Origin: Enterobacter sp. JUb54
GTDB taxonomy: Bacteria; Pseudomonadota; Gammaproteobacteria; Enterobacterales; Enterobacteriaceae
Length of the DNA stretch: 64,000 nt
Direction of reading: 5' to 3'
NCBI RefSeq assembly: GCF_014298075.1
Contig: NZ_CP060418.1
Span: 5,022,001-5,086,000 of the forward strand
In this document: one piece after another, positions 7,589 through 19,875 of the stretch
Position numbering within the stretch: the stretch's first letter is position 1
Layout: each line of letters starts with the position of its first letter
Notes under the pieces: model-generated
Seen by the model: only the letters and a program-made list of their open reading frames with translations
Databases searched by the model: none
Told to the model about the DNA's origin: nothing
Translations under genes and position numbers: made by a program

Positions 7589-10474
7589 ATGCCCCGCAGT
7601 GTATGGTTCAAGGTTATTTTAGTGCTGGCGGCCCTTTGGGCGCCGTTAAGTCAGGCAGATACCGGATGGCAACCGATTCAGGACACTATCCGCAAAAGTG
7701 AAAAAGATCCCCGGCAATATCAGGCAATTCGTCTGGATAATGGCATGGTGGTTCTGCTGGTTTCCGATCCGCAGGCGGTGAAATCGCTGTCTGCGCTGGT
7801 GGTGCCCGTGGGATCGTTGCAGGATCCCGTCGAACACCAGGGGCTGGCGCATTTCCTCGAGCACATGACGCTGATGGGCTCGCAAAAATACCCGCAGCCC
7901 GACAGCCTCGCCGAATTCCTCAAAATGCACGGCGGCAGTCATAACGCCAGTACCGCGCCTTATCGCACGGCGTTCTATCTTGAAGTCGAGAACGATGCGC
8001 TGGACGGTGCGGTCGATCGCCTGGCTGATGCCATCGCGGCCCCGTTGCTCGATAAAAAATATGCCGACCGCGAGCGCAACGCCGTCAATGCCGAGCTGAC
8101 CATGGCGCGGACCCGGGACGGGATGCGTATGGCGCAGGTCAGTGCCGAAACCATTAACCCGGCTCACCCGGCATCACATTTTTCCGGTGGTAACCTCGAA
8201 ACGCTCAGCGACAAGCCCGGTAAACCGGTGCTCGACGCCCTGCATGCTTTCCGTGATAACTGGTACTCCGCGAACCTGATGAAAGCGGTGATTTACAGCA
8301 ATAAACCGCTGCCGGAGCTGGCAAGTATCGCGGCCGCGACCTATGGCCGGGTACCCAACCACAATATCAGTAAACCGGAGATCACCGTTCCGGTAGTGAC
8401 CGATGCGCAAAAGGGCATCATCATCCACTACGTTCCGGCGATGCCGCGTAAAGTGCTGCGCATTGAATTCCGCATTGATAACAATAGCGACCAGTTCCGC
8501 AGTAAAACCGACGAGCTGGTGACCTATATGATAGGGAACCGTAGCCCGGGGACCTTATCCGACTGGCTGCAGCAGCAAGGCCTGGTAGAAGGCATTCGCG
8601 CGGACTCCGATCCGGCGGTGAATGGCAACAGCGGCGTGCTGGCGATTTCCGCGACCCTGACGGATAAAGGCCTGGCGAACCGCGATGAAGTCGCCGCGGC
8701 GATCTTCAGTTACCTTAACCTGCTGCGTAGTCAGGGCATCGACAAACGCTATTTCGATGAGCTGTCTCACGTTCTGGCGCTCGATTTCCGCTATCCCTCG
8801 ATCAACCGCGATATGGACTACGTTGAATGGCTGGCGGATACCATGATCCGCGTGCCGGTAGAGCATACGCTGGACGTGGTGAATATTGCCGACCGGTACG
8901 ACCCGCAGGCGATTAAAGACCGGCTGGCGATGATGACGCCGCAAAACGCCCGCGTCTGGTATATCAGCCCGCAGGAACCGCATAACAAAACCGCCTACTT
9001 TGTGAATGCGCCCTATCAGGTCGACAAGATTAGCCCCCAGACCTTTAGCGACTGGCAGCAGAAGGCGAGCGCTATCGACCTCAAGCTGCCGGTCCTGAAC
9101 CCCTATATTCCTGATGATTTTACGCTGATTAAAAGCGACAAAGCCTACCCGCATCCGCAGCTGATCGTCGATGAGCCGACGCTGCGCGTGGTCTACGCGC
9201 CGAGCCAGTACTTCGCCAGTGAGCCGAAGGCCGATGTCTCGTTGGTGCTGCGCAACCCGCAGGCCATGGATAGCGCCCGCAGCCAGGTGATGTTTGCCCT
9301 GAATGATTATCTGGCGGGTATCGCACTCGACCAGCTCAGTAATCAGGCGGCGGTCGGGGGAATCAGCTTCTCTACCGGCGCCAATAACGGGTTAATGGTC
9401 AATGCCAATGGCTACACCCAGCGCCTGCCGCAGCTGTTTACCGCGCTGCTGGATGGCTATTTCAGCTACACGCCGACCGAAGAACAGCTGGCGCAGGCGA
9501 AGTCCTGGTACGCACAGATGATGGACTCGGCAGAGAAAGGGAAAGCGTACGACCTGGCGATTATGCCGGTGCAGATGCTGTCTCAGGTGCCTTATTTCCA
9601 GCGGGAAGAACGCCGTGGGCTGCTGCCGTCGATCACCCTGAAAGAGGTCCTGGCCTACCGGGACAACCTGAAAGCCAAAGGGCGACCGGAGCTGATGGTC
9701 ATCGGTAATCTCAGCGCCGAGCAGTCCACCGCGATGGCGCGACAGATCCAGCAACAGCTGGGGGCCGATGGCAACGAGTGGTGCCGGAACAAAGATGTGC
9801 TGATTAACAGCCAGCAGCTGGCGATTTTTGAAAAAGCCGGTAACAGCACCGACTCGGCGCTGGCCGCGGTCTTTGCGCCGCCTGACGCCGATGAGTACAG
9901 CAGTTCTGCCGCCAGCTCCCTGCTCGGGCAGATTATCCAGCCGTGGTTCTATACCCAACTGCGTACCGAAGAGCAGCTTGGCTACGCGGTCTTTGCCTTC
10001 CCGATGAACATCGGCCGCCAGTGGGGGATGGGCTTCCTGCTGCAAAGCAGCGATAAACAGCCGGCGTTCCTCTGGCAGCGCTTTAAGGCCTTTTTCCCCA
10101 CGGCTGAAGCTAAACTGCGGGCCATGAACCCGGCAGAGTTTGCGCAAATCCAGCAGGCGGTGATTGGCCAGATGACTCAGGCGCCGCAAACCCTCGGCGG
10201 GGAAGCCTCGCAGCTGAGCAAAGATTTCGATCGCGGTAATATGCGTTTCGATTCACGTGATAAAGTAGTGGCTCAGATAAAACTGCTGACGCCGCAAAAA
10301 CTTGCCGACTTCTTCCATCAGACGGTGGTGGATCCGCAAGGCATGGCGATATTGTCCCAGGTCTCCGGCAGCCAGAATGGCAAGACCGATTACGTCCACC
10401 CTGAGGGGGGCAAAGTCTGGGAAAACGTCAGCGCATTGCAGAAATCCTTACCCCTGATGCGAGAGAACGAATGA
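7589..10474 (+). CDS. ptrA: Protease III (pitrilysin), periplasmic M16 peptidase
   Basis: 961 residues (E. coli 962). A signal peptide is visible (charged start, hydrophobic core, cleavage probably after SQA at about residue 23), so the enzyme is periplasmic. The inverted zinc motif HFLEH gives H88, E91 and H92, and E169 lies in NAELTM, the M16 metal-binding and catalytic set. Four M16 repeats are expected by length. It degrades small peptides such as insulin-sized substrates. The gene lies inside the recBCD cluster with no known role in recombination, and its stop overlaps the recB start (ATGA). Confidence 0.98.
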   Translation: MPRSVWFKVILVLAALWAPLSQADTGWQPIQDTIRKSEKDPRQYQAIRLDNGMVVLLVSDPQAVKSLSALVVPVGSLQDPVEHQGLAHFLEHMTLMGSQKYPQPDSLAEFLKMHGGSHNASTAPYRTAFYLEVENDALDGAVDRLADAIAAPLLDKKYADRERNAVNAELTMARTRDGMRMAQVSAETINPAHPASHFSGGNLETLSDKPGKPVLDALHAFRDNWYSANLMKAVIYSNKPLPELASIAAATYGRVPNHNISKPEITVPVVTDAQKGIIIHYVPAMPRKVLRIEFRIDNNSDQFRSKTDELVTYMIGNRSPGTLSDWLQQQGLVEGIRADSDPAVNGNSGVLAISATLTDKGLANRDEVAAAIFSYLNLLRSQGIDKRYFDELSHVLALDFRYPSINRDMDYVEWLADTMIRVPVEHTLDVVNIADRYDPQAIKDRLAMMTPQNARVWYISPQEPHNKTAYFVNAPYQVDKISPQTFSDWQQKASAIDLKLPVLNPYIPDDFTLIKSDKAYPHPQLIVDEPTLRVVYAPSQYFASEPKADVSLVLRNPQAMDSARSQVMFALNDYLAGIALDQLSNQAAVGGISFSTGANNGLMVNANGYTQRLPQLFTALLDGYFSYTPTEEQLAQAKSWYAQMMDSAEKGKAYDLAIMPVQMLSQVPYFQREERRGLLPSITLKEVLAYRDNLKAKGRPELMVIGNLSAEQSTAMARQIQQQLGADGNEWCRNKDVLINSQQLAIFEKAGNSTDSALAAVFAPPDADEYSSSAASSLLGQIIQPWFYTQLRTEEQLGYAVFAFPMNIGRQWGMGFLLQSSDKQPAFLWQRFKAFFPTAEAKLRAMNPAEFAQIQQAVIGQMTQAPQTLGGEASQLSKDFDRGNMRFDSRDKVVAQIKLLTPQKLADFFHQTVVDPQGMAILSQVSGSQNGKTDYVHPEGGKVWENVSALQKSLPLMRENE

Positions 10475-13400
10475 CCGAAACCGCCGAGCCTCTGAATCCT
10501 CTGCGCTTGCCCTTAACGGGCGAGCGCCTGATAGAAGCCTCTGCGGGCACCGGAAAAACCTTTACCATCGCCGCACTCTACCTGCGGCTGTTGCTGGGAC
10601 TCGGCGGTGAATCCGCCTTTCCCCGGGCGGTCAGCGTGGAAGAACTGCTGGTGGTGACCTTCACCGAGGCTGCCACCGAAGAACTGCGTGGCCGTATCCG
10701 CAGCAATATTCATGACCTGCGCATTGCCTGCCTGCGTGAAAGCACGACCGATCCCCTCTATGCCGCACTGCTGGCCGAAATCCCGGATAAAACTCAGGCG
10801 GCGAACACGCTGCTGCTGGCAGAACGGCAGATGGACGAAGCGGCGGTGTTCACCATTCACGGCTTCTGCCAACGGATGCTGAGCCTGAACGCCTTTGAGT
10901 CAGGCATGCTGTTTGAACAGCAGCTGATCGAAGATGAGTCCCGGCTGCGCTACCAGGCCTGCGCCGACTTCTGGCGCCGCCACTGTTACCCGCTGCCGCG
11001 CGACATTGCCGCGGTGATCCACGAGGCATGGAAAGGCCCGCGCGATCTGTTGAAATCTCTCGACCGTTGGTTACAGGGCGAAGCCCCGCAGCTCAAATCC
11101 CCGCCCGCGCCGGAAGAGACGCTGGCTGAACGTCATCAGCAAATCATTACCCGTATCAATGCGCTGAAAGCGCAGTGGCGCGAGCAGGTTGGTGAGATTG
11201 ACGGCGTGCTGGAGAGCTCCGGCATTGACCGGCGCAAGTTCAATCGTGGCAATCAGGGTAAGTGGATCGACAAGATCAACGCCTGGGCTCAGGAAGAGAC
11301 GCTAAGCTACCTGCTGCCCGACGCGCTGGAGAAATTCTCTCAGCCCTTCCTGTATGAACGCACCAAGGCCGGCGGCGAGCCGCCGGTGCATCCGCTGTTC
11401 AGCGCGGTGGAACAGCTGCTGGCCTCTTCGCTGACGCTGACGGATCTGGTGATGGCCAGGGCGATGGTGGAGATCCGCGACGCGGTGGCACGGGAGAAAC
11501 GTCGCCGCGGCGAGCTGGGTTTTGACGACATGCTCAGTCGGCTGGATGATGCGCTGCATGGCGAAAGCGCAGACGCGCTGGCCAGCGCTATCCGCCAGCG
11601 TTTCCCGGTGGCGATGATCGATGAATTCCAGGATACCGATCCGCAGCAGTATCGTATTTTCCGCCGTATCTGGCGGCACCAGCCGGAGACGGCGCTGCTG
11701 CTGATCGGCGATCCCAAACAGGCCATCTATGCCTTCCGCGGCGCGGATATTTTCACCTATATGAAAGCCCGTGGCGACGTTGCGGCTCACTATACGCTGG
11801 ACACCAACTGGCGCTCTGCCCCCGGGATGGTAGAAAGCGTTAACCGCCTGTTTGGCCTCAGCGATAACCCCTTTATGTTCCGGGAAATCCCCTTTTTGCC
11901 GGTCAAAGCGGCCGGGAAGAACCACGGGCTGCGGTTTACCGTAGATAACGCCGCGGTGCCGGCGATGAACATCTGGCTGATGCCGGGTGAGGCCGTCGGG
12001 GCGGGCGAGTATCAGGCGTATATGGCGCAGCTGTGCGCGGCGCAAATTCGCGACTGGTTAAGCGCCGGTCAGCAGGGCAGCGCGCTGCTCTGGCGCGGCG
12101 AAGCTGCCCGGCCGGTGCAGGCCTCGGATATGACGGTACTGGTGCGTAACCGCCAGGAAGCCTCGTTGATCCGGGACGCCTTGCGGGCGCTGGCGATCCC
12201 GTCGGTATACCTTTCAAACCGCGACAGCGTATTTGAAACCCCGGAAGCGCAGGAGATATTGTGGATCCTGCAGGCGGTGCTGTCCCCGGAGCGCGAAAAT
12301 ACGCTGCGCAGCGCGCTGGCGACCTCGGTCTTTGGCCTGAACGCGCTGGATATCGACAGCCTTAATCAGGACGAACGTGCGTGGGATGCGCTGGTTGAGG
12401 AGTTCAGCGACTATCGGCAAATCTGGCGCCAGCGTGGCGTGATGCCGATGCTGCGGGCGCTGATGAGCGCGCGGAAAATTGCGGAAAACCTGCTGGTGAC
12501 GGTCGGCGGCGAGCGCCGGTTAACGGATATTCTGCACATCAGCGAACTGCTCCAGGAGGCGGCCAACCAGCTGGAGAGCGAACATGCGCTGGTCCGTTGG
12601 TTGACGCAGCATATCGCCGAGCCGGACAGCAATGCCTCAAGCCAGCAGATGCGCCTGGAGAGCGACAAGCACCTGGTGCAAATCGTCACCGTGCATAAAT
12701 CGAAAGGTCTGGAATACCCGCTGGTCTGGCTGCCGTTTATCGCGCGTTTCCGTAAGCAGGATCAGGCGTTTTATCACGACCGTGACTCCTTCGCTGCGGT
12801 ACTTGATCTCGACGAAAACGAGGGCAGCCTGGAGCTGGCGGAAGCGGAGCGCCTGGCGGAAGACTTACGTCTGCTGTACGTCGCACTGACTCGTGCGGTC
12901 TGGCACTGCAGTCTCGGCGTCGCGCCGCTCAGTACCCGCCGCAGTGACAAACCCGGGGCCAGTGATTTTCATCAAAGCGCCCTGGGGCGCCTGCTGCAGG
13001 GCGGCGAAGCGATGGATGCCGCCGGGCTGACGGCGCGTCTGCAGGCCTTATGCAGCGATGATATTGCGCTGCAAACCCCAGCGGCGCTAGACCCGACGCC
13101 CTGGCAGGCGCCTCAGGAGTCGTTGCCGCCGCTGTCAGCACGGTTCCTGACGCGCCACGTGACGGACGACTGGCGCGTCACCAGCTATTCCGGGCTACAG
13201 CAGCATGGTCATAGCCAGGCTCAGGATCTGCTGCCCCGCCTTGACGTTGATGCCGCTGGCGTCGGCGAGGTGGCCGACGATCCACAGCTCACTCCGCATC
13301 AGTTCCCGCGCGGCGCATCGCCGGGGACCTTCCTGCACAGCCTGTTTGAAGATCTCGATTTCACCCAACCGGTGCCTGCCGAGTGGATGGCGACACAGCT

Positions 13401-14016
13401 GCAGTCCGGCGGCTTCGGCGAGCAGTGGACGCCGGTCCTGACCCAGTGGCTGGATGACGTACTGCGTACGCCGTTGCCGGGCGCCGGGATCGCGCTAAAT
13501 CAGCTTAGCGCGGGCGATAAACAGGTGGAGATGGCCTTCTATTTACCCATTGAACAGCCGCTGGATCCGCAGCGGCTGGATGCTCTGATTCGCCGCTACG
13601 ATCCTCTCTCAGTCGATTGCCCGCCGCTGGATTTCCGCCAGGTTCGCGGCATGTTAAAAGGCTTTATTGACCTCGTGTTCCGCCATAACGGCCGCTACTA
13701 CCTGCTGGATTACAAATCGAACTGGCTGGGACCAGACCGCGAGGCCTACACCCGACAGGCGATGGAACAGGCCATGCGCGGGCATCGCTACGATTTGCAG
13801 TACCAGCTCTATAGCCTGGCGCTGCACCGCTATTTGCGCCACCGCATCGCTGACTACCAATATGAACACCATTTCGGCGGCGTGATTTATCTCTTTTTGC
13901 GCGGCATGGATGGCGAGGGCGGCGAGCAGGGGATTTTTACCACCCGTCCCGTTCAGCCGCTGATTGATGGCCTGGATGCGCTGTTTGCCGGAGACGTTCA
14001 GGAGAGCATGCCATGA
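10471..14016 (+). CDS. recB: RecBCD subunit RecB, 3'-5' helicase and nuclease
   Basis: 1181 residues (E. coli 1180). The Walker A motif ASAGTGKT puts the ATPase lysine at K29. The UvrD-type helicase motifs follow ([45 protein letters not shown]). The C-terminal nuclease has D1080 and K1082 in LDYKSN, at the same numbers as in E. coli. RecB moves on the 3' strand, cuts DNA and loads RecA after Chi. It overlaps ptrA and recD by ATGA junctions, so its translation is coupled to both neighbours. Confidence 0.98.
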   Translation: MTETAEPLNPLRLPLTGERLIEASAGTGKTFTIAALYLRLLLGLGGESAFPRAVSVEELLVVTFTEAATEELRGRIRSNIHDLRIACLRESTTDPLYAALLAEIPDKTQAANTLLLAERQMDEAAVFTIHGFCQRMLSLNAFESGMLFEQQLIEDESRLRYQACADFWRRHCYPLPRDIAAVIHEAWKGPRDLLKSLDRWLQGEAPQLKSPPAPEETLAERHQQIITRINALKAQWREQVGEIDGVLESSGIDRRKFNRGNQGKWIDKINAWAQEETLSYLLPDALEKFSQPFLYERTKAGGEPPVHPLFSAVEQLLASSLTLTDLVMARAMVEIRDAVAREKRRRGELGFDDMLSRLDDALHGESADALASAIRQRFPVAMIDEFQDTDPQQYRIFRRIWRHQPETALLLIGDPKQAIYAFRGADIFTYMKARGDVAAHYTLDTNWRSAPGMVESVNRLFGLSDNPFMFREIPFLPVKAAGKNHGLRFTVDNAAVPAMNIWLMPGEAVGAGEYQAYMAQLCAAQIRDWLSAGQQGSALLWRGEAARPVQASDMTVLVRNRQEASLIRDALRALAIPSVYLSNRDSVFETPEAQEILWILQAVLSPERENTLRSALATSVFGLNALDIDSLNQDERAWDALVEEFSDYRQIWRQRGVMPMLRALMSARKIAENLLVTVGGERRLTDILHISELLQEAANQLESEHALVRWLTQHIAEPDSNASSQQMRLESDKHLVQIVTVHKSKGLEYPLVWLPFIARFRKQDQAFYHDRDSFAAVLDLDENEGSLELAEAERLAEDLRLLYVALTRAVWHCSLGVAPLSTRRSDKPGASDFHQSALGRLLQGGEAMDAAGLTARLQALCSDDIALQTPAALDPTPWQAPQESLPPLSARFLTRHVTDDWRVTSYSGLQQHGHSQAQDLLPRLDVDAAGVGEVADDPQLTPHQFPRGASPGTFLHSLFEDLDFTQPVPAEWMATQLQSGGFGEQWTPVLTQWLDDVLRTPLPGAGIALNQLSAGDKQVEMAFYLPIEQPLDPQRLDALIRRYDPLSVDCPPLDFRQVRGMLKGFIDLVFRHNGRYYLLDYKSNWLGPDREAYTRQAMEQAMRGHRYDLQYQLYSLALHRYLRHRIADYQYEHHFGGVIYLFLRGMDGEGGEQGIFTTRPVQPLIDGLDALFAGDVQESMP

Positions 14017-15851
14017 CAATGGATGAACTGTTGCTGGAAGCAGCAAATCAGCGGGTGTTACGCCCGCTAGACGTACAGTTTGCGCTGATGGTGGCGCACG
14101 ATGCGCATCCGGCGGTGAAACTGGCGGCCGCGGTGCTGAGCCGCGATGCCGGGGAAGGCCACGTTTGTCTGCCGGTGTCGCGCCTGCGCTCCGCGGAGTT
14201 TCTGAGTGGCAAAGCCAGCGAGATGCGTGAGCAACTGCTGGCACTGGCGGGATCGCCGGATGACTGGCCGGCGCTGCTGCTGGCGTCATCTGCGGTTAGC
14301 GTGGGCGATCGTCCGACGCCGATGATCCTCTGCGGCGAACGGCTCTATCTCAACCGCATGTGGCGAAATGAGCTAACCGTGGCCCATTTCTTTAACGAGG
14401 CGAACCAGGTTCTCGAGGTGGACGATGCCCGGCTGGCCGCCACGCTGGATGCCTTGTTCCCGGCAAGCGATGAAACCGACTGGCAAAAAGTCGCCGCCGC
14501 GGTTGCCCTGACCCGTCGTATTTCGGTGATCTCCGGCGGCCCCGGCACCGGGAAAACTACCACCGTCGCCAGGCTGCTGGCGGCGTTGATTCAGACCACT
14601 CACCAGCCGCACTGTCGTATCCGTCTGGCGGCCCCGACCGGGAAAGCCGCCGCCAGATTGACCGAGTCGCTGGGGGAAGCGCTGCGTCGCCTCCCGCTGA
14701 GCGATGAGCAAAAAGCGCTGCTGCCCAGCGAGGCCAGCACGCTGCACCGTCTGCTGGGCGCCCAGCCTGGCAGCCAACGTCTGCGCTATCACGCCGGTAA
14801 CCCGTTACATCTGGACGTGCTGGTCGTGGATGAGGCCTCGATGATTGACCTGCCGATGATGGCGCGGCTGATTGACGCGCTGCCGGAACACGGGCGGGTT
14901 ATTTTCCTCGGCGACCGCGATCAGCTGGCGTCGGTGGAGGCCGGGGCGGTGCTCGGGGATATCTGTGCCTGGGTGAATGCCGGCTATACCGCCGGGCGTG
15001 CGGCGCAACTGACGAAACTGACCGGCTATGCGCTGCCGGCCGGCGAAGGTGAAATTGCCGGTGCGCTGCGCGACAGCCTGTGCCTGCTGCAAAAAAGCTA
15101 CCGTTTTGGCAGCCATTCCGGGATCGGCCACCTGGCACGGGCGGTGAATAACGGCGATCGCCAGGGCGTCAGGGCGACGTTACGCCAGCCGTTTGACGAT
15201 ATCGTGTTGCATCCGCTGAGCACCACCGAGGAATACGCCGCGATGCTCGCCCAGTCGCAGGATGGCTATGGCCGCTATCTACAGCTGCTGCGTGAACGGG
15301 CTGAGCCTGAAGTGCTGCTCGCCGCTTTCGCGGAATTCCAGCTGCTGTGCGCCCTGCGTGATGGCCCATATGGCGTCAGCGGCGTAAATGAACAGCTGGA
15401 ACAACGGCTAAACCGCAACCGGGCGATTTCGCTGCCGCGCCACTCGCGCTGGTATGAAGGGCGTCCGGTGATGATTTCGCGCAACGATAGTGCGTTAGGG
15501 CTGTTTAATGGCGATATCGGGATTGCGCTGGAACGAGGAGAAGGGCTGCGGGTCTGGTTCCCGATGCCGGATGGCAGTATTAAGTCGGTACAGCCGAGCC
15601 GTTTGCCAGAGCATGATACCGCGTGGGCGATGACGGTGCATAAATCACAGGGGTCGGAGTTTGATCATGCGGCCTTGATTCTGCCAGCGAAGAGCGTTCC
15701 GCTGGTGACCCGCGAGCTGGTCTACACCGCGATCACCCGCGCAAAACAGCGTTTATCGATGTATGCCGACGAGCAGGTGCTGCTCCAGGCCATCGTTGCC
15801 CGCACCGAGCGGCGCAGCGGACTGGCGGATATTTTCGCCCGTCATCAATAG
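14013..15851 (+). CDS. recD: RecBCD subunit RecD, 5'-3' helicase
   Basis: 612 residues (E. coli 608). Superfamily 1B helicase with Walker [11 protein letters not shown] (K181), Walker [11 protein letters not shown], and the late motifs [13 protein letters not shown] and [11 protein letters not shown]. It drives the 5' strand and sets the fast pre-Chi speed of RecBCD. The start is the ATGA overlap with recB. A REP-type palindrome (15886-15917) separates it from the convergent argA. Confidence 0.98.
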   Translation: MTMDELLLEAANQRVLRPLDVQFALMVAHDAHPAVKLAAAVLSRDAGEGHVCLPVSRLRSAEFLSGKASEMREQLLALAGSPDDWPALLLASSAVSVGDRPTPMILCGERLYLNRMWRNELTVAHFFNEANQVLEVDDARLAATLDALFPASDETDWQKVAAAVALTRRISVISGGPGTGKTTTVARLLAALIQTTHQPHCRIRLAAPTGKAAARLTESLGEALRRLPLSDEQKALLPSEASTLHRLLGAQPGSQRLRYHAGNPLHLDVLVVDEASMIDLPMMARLIDALPEHGRVIFLGDRDQLASVEAGAVLGDICAWVNAGYTAGRAAQLTKLTGYALPAGEGEIAGALRDSLCLLQKSYRFGSHSGIGHLARAVNNGDRQGVRATLRQPFDDIVLHPLSTTEEYAAMLAQSQDGYGRYLQLLRERAEPEVLLAAFAEFQLLCALRDGPYGVSGVNEQLEQRLNRNRAISLPRHSRWYEGRPVMISRNDSALGLFNGDIGIALERGEGLRVWFPMPDGSIKSVQPSRLPEHDTAWAMTVHKSQGSEFDHAALILPAKSVPLVTRELVYTAITRAKQRLSMYADEQVLLQAIVARTERRSGLADIFARHQ

Positions 15852-15885
15852 ACGCAGGAACCCCGGCGGGCGGCGGACGAGAGTC

Positions 15886-15917
15886 GCCCGGATAAGCTAT
15901 TTACGCCACTATCCGGG
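15886..15917. repeat. REP-type palindrome between recD and argA
   Basis: Arms CCCGGAT and ATCCGGG surround an 18-base centre, the form of enterobacterial REP/BIME palindromes. It sits between convergent genes and may act as a two-way transcription end or mRNA stabiliser. No T-run is present. Confidence 0.75.
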
Positions 15918-15926
15918 AGGGCCGCT

Positions 15927-17258
15927 TTAGCCGAGGTCGGCCATCATCACTTTTGAGCGGCGCTGATAGTTGTACATCTCTTTCTTACTTTCCGGCAGCA
16001 GGTCGATATCCACTGGCGTGAAGCCGCGCTCCTGGAACCAGTGAATGCTACGGGTGGTGAGAACAAACAGTTTGCTCAGCCCCATCTGCTTCGCCTGGGT
16101 GGCAATCCGGTTCAGCAGCACTTCGCCGCGGGATGAACTGCGGTAATCCGGATGCACCGCCACGCAGGCCATTTCACCGATTTTCTCTTCCGGGAACGGA
16201 TAAAGCGCGGCGCAGGCAATGGTGGTGTTATCGCGCTGAATAATGGTGAACTTATCGATCTCCATTTCCAGCTGCTCACGGGAGCGGCGCACCAGAATCC
16301 CCTGTTGCTCCAGCGGGCTAATCAGTTCGAGGATCCCGCCGATATCGTTAATGGTGGCGCGGCGAATCTGCTCCGCACTCTCCATCACGATCTGGGTCCC
16401 GATGCCGTCGCGTGAGAACAACTCCTGCAGCAAGGCGCCATCTTCCTGATAGCTGATCAGGTGGCAGCGACGGACGCCGCTACGACAGGCTTTCACCGCA
16501 CCACGCAGAAAACGCACCGTGCCGGAGTTGTAATCTTCTTCCGCTTCCAGCTCTTCCACCCGTACCTGGGCTTCGTTCGGGAACAGCTCCGGAACTATCT
16601 CGCCATCCTGGTTGTAAACGCCTTGCGAGGAGCAGAAGCCGATCATTTTCTCGGCCTTCAGCTTAATCGCCAGCTGAGTCGCGATCTCTTCCGAGGTCAG
16701 ATTGAAGCTTTCGCCAGTCACCGAAACGGCAACCGGTCCCATCAGGACGATGGCGCCGTTATCCAGCTGGCGATGGATAGCTTCTTCATCGATGCGGCGG
16801 ATGCGTCCGCTATGGCAATAATCAACGCCGTCATCGACGCCCAGCGGCTGGGCGATAATAAAGTTGCCGCTCACCACGTTAATATGGGCGCCCTGCAGCG
16901 GGGTATTGTTCAGGCTCATCGACAGGCGCGCGGTAATTTCCAGCTGCAGCATACCGGCAGCCTGCTTCACCAGTTCGAGGGTTTTGGCGTCGGTTACGCG
17001 GGTCTGTTTATGGTAGACCGGCTCGTGACGGTGCTCCGACAGATTGGCATCAATCTGCGGACGGGCGCCATAGACCACCACCAGGCGGATGCCCAGGCTG
17101 TGTAACAGACCGATGTCATTGACTATGCTGGAGAAATTTTCATGCTCAATCGCTTCACCGCCAAGCATGATGACAAACGTTTTTCCCCGATGGGCGTTAA
17201 TATAGGGGACTGAATGGCGGAATCCTTCTACCAGTTCGGTGCGACGTTCCTTCACCAT
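15927..17258 (-). CDS. argA: N-acetylglutamate synthase ArgA
   Basis: 443 residues, as in E. coli. It makes N-acetyl-L-glutamate from glutamate and acetyl-CoA, the first step of arginine synthesis. The N-terminal amino-acid-kinase-like regulatory domain (MLGGEAIEH.., VYGARPQID) is followed by a C-terminal GNAT acetyltransferase domain ([19 protein letters not shown]). The ATG at 17258 is the E. coli start. Two ARG boxes lie just upstream (17272-17306), so repression by ArgR is expected. It is transcribed divergently from amiC. Confidence 0.98.
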   Translation of the reverse strand: MVKERRTELVEGFRHSVPYINAHRGKTFVIMLGGEAIEHENFSSIVNDIGLLHSLGIRLVVVYGARPQIDANLSEHRHEPVYHKQTRVTDAKTLELVKQAAGMLQLEITARLSMSLNNTPLQGAHINVVSGNFIIAQPLGVDDGVDYCHSGRIRRIDEEAIHRQLDNGAIVLMGPVAVSVTGESFNLTSEEIATQLAIKLKAEKMIGFCSSQGVYNQDGEIVPELFPNEAQVRVEELEAEEDYNSGTVRFLRGAVKACRSGVRRCHLISYQEDGALLQELFSRDGIGTQIVMESAEQIRRATINDIGGILELISPLEQQGILVRRSREQLEMEIDKFTIIQRDNTTIACAALYPFPEEKIGEMACVAVHPDYRSSSRGEVLLNRIATQAKQMGLSKLFVLTTRSIHWFQERGFTPVDIDLLPESKKEMYNYQRRSKVMMADLG

Positions 17259-17271
17259 GACAAACCCTCAA

Positions 17272-17306
17272 TGCATGATTATTCGTAATAAGTGTATTTT
17301 TATTCT
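17272..17306 (-). promoter_or_regulatory. Tandem ARG boxes (ArgR operator) of argA
   Basis: Two imperfect copies of the ArgR palindrome TGAAT-WWWW-ATTCA: TGCATGATTATTCGTA (17272-17287) and TGTATTTTTATTCT (17293-17306). Their centres are about 20 bp apart, the usual spacing for paired ARG boxes. They lie 14-48 bases upstream of the argA start codon. Confidence 0.8.
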
Positions 17307-17484
17307 GTTTTGCCGTTAAACGCAAGCCTAAATTTATGGCTAAATTGATAAAAATCTGTGGCCAAATCCGCGTTCTCTAAGTTTGTTTACCCTTTTATTG
17401 ATGACAGGTTATGCCGCTTTGGTTAAAGTTTCTGGTCAATCTGTTTGTTTTGAATACCAGTACGTTTTATTGCTTGGGAGTGGC

Positions 17485-18738
17485 ATGCCGGGATACAAGT
17501 CAGGATTAAGCCGCCGTCGCCTGTTAAAAGGGGCGGGTGCGATGTGGTTAATGAGCGTCAGCCCGATAGGTTTCGCTGCGGCGGCGCAGGTCGTCGCCGT
17601 CCGCGTCTGGCCGTCGTCAACCTATACCCGCGTGACGGTAGAATCTAATCATGTGCTGAAATACCGGCAGTTTGCTTTGAGCAATCCGGAACGGCTGGTG
17701 GTGGATCTGGAAGGGGTGAACCTGAACTCCGTGCTCAAAGGCATGGGGGGGAGCATCCGCGATGACGATCCCTACATTAAATCCGCGCGCGTCGGGCAAT
17801 TTGATCCCCAGACCGTGCGGATGGTGTTTGAACTGAAGCAGAACGTCAAACCGCAGCTGTTTGCCCTGGCGCCAGTGGCCGGCTTTAAAGAACGTCTGGT
17901 GATGGATCTCTATCCCTCCAACGCCACCGATGTGCAGGATCCTCTGCTGGCCCTGCTGGAAGATTACAACAAAGGCGACCTCGAACGGCAGGTGCCGCCT
18001 GCGGAGAGCGGCCCCAAGCCGGGGAAAGCCGGGCGCGATCGGCCGATTGTGATCATGCTCGATCCGGGCCACGGCGGCGAAGATTCCGGTGCGGTAGGCA
18101 AATACCATACCCGCGAGAAAGACGTGGTGCTGCAGATTGCCCGCCGGCTACGGGCGTTAATCGAAAAAGAGGGCAATATGCGGGCTTACATGACCCGCAA
18201 TGAAGATGTCTTCATTCCGTTAAAGGTGCGCGTTGCCAAGGCGCAAAAACAGCGTGCCGATTTGTTCGTCTCCATTCACGCCGATGCCTTTACCAGCCGG
18301 CAGCCGCGGGGTTCTTCGGTCTTTGCCCTGTCGACCAAAGGGGCAACCAGTACCGCCGCGAAGTATCTTGCGCAAACCCAGAACGCCTCTGACCTCGTGG
18401 GGGGCGTCAGTAAGAGCGGCGATCGCTACGTCGACCATACGATGTTCGATATGGTGCAGTCGCTGACCATCGCCGATAGCCTGAAATTCGGGAAAGCGGT
18501 GCTGCAAAAAATGGGTAAGGTGAATAGCCTGCATAAAAACCAGGTCGAGCAGGCGGGCTTTGCGGTGCTGAAAGCGCCGGATATTCCGTCGATCCTCGTG
18601 GAAACGGCGTTTATCAGTAACGTTGAAGAAGAGCGTAAGCTGAAAACCGCCACCTTCCAGCAGCAGGTGGCCGAGTCCATCCTTGCCGGGATCAAAGCCT
18701 ACTTTGCCGATGGCGCAACGCTGGCAAGACGCGGTTAA
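17485..18738 (+). CDS. amiC: N-acetylmuramoyl-L-alanine amidase AmiC
   Basis: 417 residues, as in E. coli. The N-terminus carries a twin-arginine signal ([14 protein letters not shown]), matching the known Tat export of AmiC to the periplasm. An AMIN domain follows (about residues 40-160). The C-terminal zinc amidase_3 domain shows [24 protein letters not shown] and [10 protein letters not shown], which carry the metal and catalytic residues. It splits septal peptidoglycan during division under NlpD control. A longer frame runs upstream to a TTG at 17383, but the ATG at 17485 gives the correct Tat leader. Confidence 0.97.
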   Translation: MPGYKSGLSRRRLLKGAGAMWLMSVSPIGFAAAAQVVAVRVWPSSTYTRVTVESNHVLKYRQFALSNPERLVVDLEGVNLNSVLKGMGGSIRDDDPYIKSARVGQFDPQTVRMVFELKQNVKPQLFALAPVAGFKERLVMDLYPSNATDVQDPLLALLEDYNKGDLERQVPPAESGPKPGKAGRDRPIVIMLDPGHGGEDSGAVGKYHTREKDVVLQIARRLRALIEKEGNMRAYMTRNEDVFIPLKVRVAKAQKQRADLFVSIHADAFTSRQPRGSSVFALSTKGATSTAAKYLAQTQNASDLVGGVSKSGDRYVDHTMFDMVQSLTIADSLKFGKAVLQKMGKVNSLHKNQVEQAGFAVLKAPDIPSILVETAFISNVEEERKLKTATFQQQVAESILAGIKAYFADGATLARRG

Positions 18739-18756
18739 TCAATACGGGAGCAGGAA

Positions 18757-19833
18757 ATGGCGCTACTGAAGAGCGCGCATGGCGGTAATACCCGGGAAGC
18801 CGCAGCGCTGCTGGGCATCACCGCGGAACAGCTGCTGGATTTTAGCGCTAATATTAACCCGGCCGGCATGCCGGAAAGCCTCAGGCGCGCGCTGATTGAT
18901 AACCTCGCCTGCGCCCAGCATTACCCCGACCTTGATTATCAGCAGCTGCATCGTGCGCTGGCCGAACATCACCAGATCCCCGCCGCGTGGATCCTCGCGG
19001 GCAATGGCGAAACCGAATCCATTTTTACGCTGGTCAACGGCCTGAAACCGCGTTCGGCGATGGTGGTAACGCCGGGTTTTGCGGAGTATCGCCGCGCGCT
19101 GCAGGCGATTGATTGCGTTCCCCGGAGCTATGCGCTGCGCGAAGAAGATGGCTGGCAGCTGACCGAGGCCATTCTTGACGTGCTGACGCCGGATCTGGAC
19201 TGTCTGTTTCTCTGTACCCCCAATAATCCCACCGGCCTGCTGCCGGAGCGCCCGTTGCTGGAGGCGATTGCCGCCCGCTGCCAGGCCGCCGGTATTGCGC
19301 TGATTCTGGACGAAGCGTTTCTTGATTTTATCCCCGACCAACCGGGGTTTATCCCTTTCCTGCAGCATAACCCGCATATCTGGGTGCTGCGGTCGCTCAC
19401 CAAGTTTTACGCCATTCCCGGCCTGCGTCTGGGCTATCTGGTGAACAGCGATGAACAAGCCGTGGCCCGGCTGCGCGAGAAGCAGATGCCATGGTCGATC
19501 AATGCCTTTGCCGCGCTGGCCGGCGAGGTAGTCCTCAAGGATCGCGTTTATCAACAGGCGACCTGGCAATGGCTGGCGCAGGAGGGGGCACGCTTTTACG
19601 AGGCGTTGAACCAGCTTGATGGTCTGACCGTCTATCCGGGGCGGGCCAACTATCTGTTTTTGCGCTGCAATCGCGAGGGGCTCGACCTGCAACAGGCGTT
19701 GTTGCAGCAGCATATTTTGATCCGCAGCTGCGCGAACTATTCGGGCCTGGGTGAGGGGTATTATCGTGTGGCGATTCGCAGCCTGGAAGAGAATCAGCGC
19801 CTGCTTACGGCGCTCCGCACTATCATGGCATAA
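18757..19833 (+). CDS. cobD: L-threonine-O-3-phosphate decarboxylase CobD
   Basis: 358 residues, close to Salmonella CobD (364). It is a fold-type I PLP enzyme that turns threonine phosphate into (R)-1-amino-2-propanol phosphate, the linker that joins the corrin ring to the lower ligand. The PLP lysine is K216 in [16 protein letters not shown]. Other family marks are [15 protein letters not shown] and CTPNNPTG. The C-terminus is shorter than in Salmonella, which carries a cysteine/histidine-rich tail in some strains. It lies 18 bases after amiC, so it may be read from the amiC promoter. The name differs from Pseudomonas CobD, which is the CbiB enzyme. Confidence 0.95.
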   Translation: MALLKSAHGGNTREAAALLGITAEQLLDFSANINPAGMPESLRRALIDNLACAQHYPDLDYQQLHRALAEHHQIPAAWILAGNGETESIFTLVNGLKPRSAMVVTPGFAEYRRALQAIDCVPRSYALREEDGWQLTEAILDVLTPDLDCLFLCTPNNPTGLLPERPLLEAIAARCQAAGIALILDEAFLDFIPDQPGFIPFLQHNPHIWVLRSLTKFYAIPGLRLGYLVNSDEQAVARLREKQMPWSINAFAALAGEVVLKDRVYQQATWQWLAQEGARFYEALNQLDGLTVYPGRANYLFLRCNREGLDLQQALLQQHILIRSCANYSGLGEGYYRVAIRSLEENQRLLTALRTIMA

Positions 19834-19875
19834 TAGCGCCCCCTGATGCCTCTATCATCGGGGCTGACTATCACC

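Noticed and set aside
18763-19713. 316-codon open frame antisense to cobD
   Set aside because: CobD on the plus strand has its PLP lysine and full length; the antisense frame has no family features.
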